NCBI RefSeq assembly: GCF_000150275.1
Contig: NW_002060962.1
Span: 1,043,588-1,107,587, forward strand
Length of the DNA: 64,000 nt
Direction: 5' to 3'
Source: Trichoplax adhaerens
Taxonomy: Eukaryota; Placozoa; Uniplacotomia; Trichoplacea; Trichoplacidae
Shown here: positions 62,004 through 64,000 of the stretch, in pieces
Position numbering within the stretch: position 1 is the stretch's first letter
Layout: every line of letters begins with the position of its first letter
Position numbers and translations under genes: made by a program
The notes under the pieces: model-generated
What the model was told of the DNA's origin: nothing
Seen by the model: only the letters and a program-made list of their open reading frames with translations
Databases searched by the model: none

Positions 62004-64000
62004 ATTGGATTAAGTTACTAACAAATTTTATTGTAATGAAATAAGATAATTTATGGGCTAGAACCTGTGAAATTAAATCCAAGAGATAAAATAAGTCTTT
62101 GAACATTAGCATTCAATATCATAATTTCTTTGATAGTTTATCGTAGAATACGATTATATGATAGGTTAGGCTCGGTGATTACTCAAAATATCGGCAACGA
62201 TCAATTGCATACGTAGTTAACAGAGTTTAAATTCAATCTAAGTATGTTTAAATCCTACAGCCCAGAGTACATATAGAATTTAATAAAGCACGTATTTCAT
62301 TACAAAATAGTTATGAGCAACTGGTACGTCTTAATAATAATTCAAAAATATTTTTGATCTCTATCAGTACATATGCTTCTACTGGGCTAGAGGTAAAATT
62401 TCGATAAGAAAGATCGATCTTACATTCAGGGCTTTACTTAGATCTATGAATCTTTTTGCTATTTTAAACGAGTGGAGTGAATTCTGCTTATAAGTTGACA
62501 TTAATCTGATGACAAAGCAATAATTTAGAAATCAATTTGTTTGCGAATGGAAATTGATACTAGCCATTACAATTACTAAATTTTCTGCTTTTTCTTTCGG
62601 GCAAGAAATTCTTTTACTGCTTTCAATATACCGGTATGTTACTTTTTATCGAAATCATTAGGCTGAAATGACAACAGAGTAATCGAGTATGTTGAAACAT
62701 CAAAGAAATAAACTAGTTTCTAGGTATATTTTTAAATATAGTGATGCTGCCGACGAATGAATGTATTAGTACCAAAATTTTTCCATGGGTAGCATCATTT
62801 CGTATTAAAGATACGGAGGGTTATAAATTGTAAAGGAATAATTTTTACAACGAGCATCCGATTTGTCTTATGTATCAAGTCATAAATATTAGTGAAGTAC
62901 ATTTAGTACATACTTTTTAGGCCAGAATATGTGTTTCAGTGCAAGAAATATAATATGATGCTGGTCTTCCTCTACGTCTATTTTATTTTATCCTTTTTAT
63001 CGGCGAGATGTACTTGGATCTTGTAGCTTATAATAAATGTGGAATAGTCTGCAAGCTAATACGTGATATTCAGTAATTTAAAATCTTGAATAGTTTCTAT
63101 AACGCTACGAACTATCCTTAAAGCCTTTCATGGACGATCAATTACACATTACTTCACATATTTCTTATTATACCGCACCTCTTAGATTCATGAGCGGTTA
63201 TATCAGCTATGGTATAGCTAACAATAGCTATGACTTTACAATGCATCCATAACGCAGTAAGTAATTATTTGTTTATATTTTATTTTCAGAAACAGATCGA
63301 ATGACTACATCAATAGCGTCATGGCAGAAAATAGCAATGTTCACATATTTAACCATATGGTTATAGAATACTCGAATTATACTAACAACACCATATAATG
63401 CGAAAGGGTAATTACATAGTTTATAACATATTACTACATAAATACCAAGCTGTAGTGCTTACTGTAATTAATAGAAATTACTACACAAGCACATTATGTG
63501 GAATATTTCTAGACAATAAACTCAATTAACAGATTATAAGTTGCACCAAAATAGCTGCATTTCACAATCTGCGTAAACATTCTTGACACTCAGCTACTTC
63601 CCGGTCAATCCTGATTAAAAAGGTGGGTCGGTTCTACGTTGCAAACCAATGTAGGTCTTCTAGGTGATAACTCCAAATTTTAAAATAGTGTAATAGCTTG
63701 TCTGCTACCACTTTTTAAGGTTCGTCGCCTATACGTTAAACATAGGCTATAAAATATGATCTACAATTGCTTTATTAACCATGATCGACTATTTCACGCC
63801 ACATAAGCTTTATTTATGCTATTATCGTACTAATGTACTAAAACACATAACTACTGTAGTTAGCTGAAATACTAGAATCACATCCTTTATATTATATGTT
63901 CAGCGTTATAGACGTCCTCGCATATTATCACTAATCTAAGCGTATGACATACGAATAGAATCATACCGTATCTGCATAGTTGAAATCATCTAAGAAAATT
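62004..64000. other. upstream flank of gene 11 to window end
   Basis: About 2 kb of A+T-rich sequence. I found no exon of a further paralogue, no LTR and no RNA gene. A TTTTCAG string at 63283-63289 is acceptor-like but leads into no long frame. Confidence 0.4.

Overview
The window is A+T-rich eukaryotic DNA, most likely from an animal. Genes are split into short exons by GT-AG introns, intergenic DNA is wide, and retrotransposon LTRs lie between and inside genes. Bacterial or archaeal features (operons, Shine-Dalgarno sites, dense ORFs) are absent. I cannot name the species. The A+T content, modest intron sizes and a private multigene family suggest a non-bilaterian animal such as a placozoan, cnidarian or sponge, but that is inference.

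The content is dominated by one gene family. I could model eleven tandem paralogues of a four-pass membrane protein resembling the CD20/MS4A family. Each intact copy has the same five-exon plan. Exon 1 holds a Gln/Pro-rich cytoplasmic head, a Cys-Cys-x-Pro-x-x-Lys type juxtamembrane motif, TM1, a Tyr-rich outer loop and the start of TM2 (D/N-I-W-x-G). Exon 2 (60-66 nt) completes TM2. Exon 3 (210 nt in most copies) holds TM3 and TM4. Exon 4 (52-106 nt) and exon 5 encode a Pro/Gln/Tyr-rich tail. Intron phases are 0,0,0,1. Four copies lie on the plus strand: genes 1-4 at 0.4-5.9, 7.6-10.2, 14.8-17.7 and 20.9-23.8 kb. Seven lie on the minus strand: pseudogene 5 at 26.4-27.3 kb, genes 6-9 at 31.1-33.0, 38.1-39.7, 41.6-43.7 and 49.1-50.5 kb, remnant 10 at 56.7-57.5 kb and gene 11 at 59.8-62.0 kb. 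The two blocks meet tail to tail near 24-26 kb.

The array is in birth-and-death turnover. Genes 1, 2, 3, 6, 8 and 11 are intact as modelled. Gene 4 has a 2-nt shift in exon 1. Gene 7 lacks a recognisable exon 4, and a solo LTR has landed in its last coding exon. Gene 9 has a 1-nt shift in exon 4 and no visible exon 5. Copies 5 and 10 are broken.

Two LTR lineages are present. L1 (about 555 bp, TGTAAT...ATCACA) has copies at 4.96, 37.56 and 55.02 kb, each with an exact 5-bp target-site duplication, and an eroded copy near 30.2 kb. L2 (subfamilies A, B, C; 436-620 bp) has copies at 19.6, 27.3, 28.8, 29.6, 52.1 and 53.0 kb. Its best-preserved copies begin with a short hairpin and carry a TATA box and AATAAA. 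The L2 copy at 29.6 kb keeps a primer-binding site matching a tRNA-Leu 3' end. No gag or pol reading frame survives. Several degenerate tandem repeats and one perfect 12-bp hairpin complete the picture. I saw no tRNA, rRNA or CRISPR.
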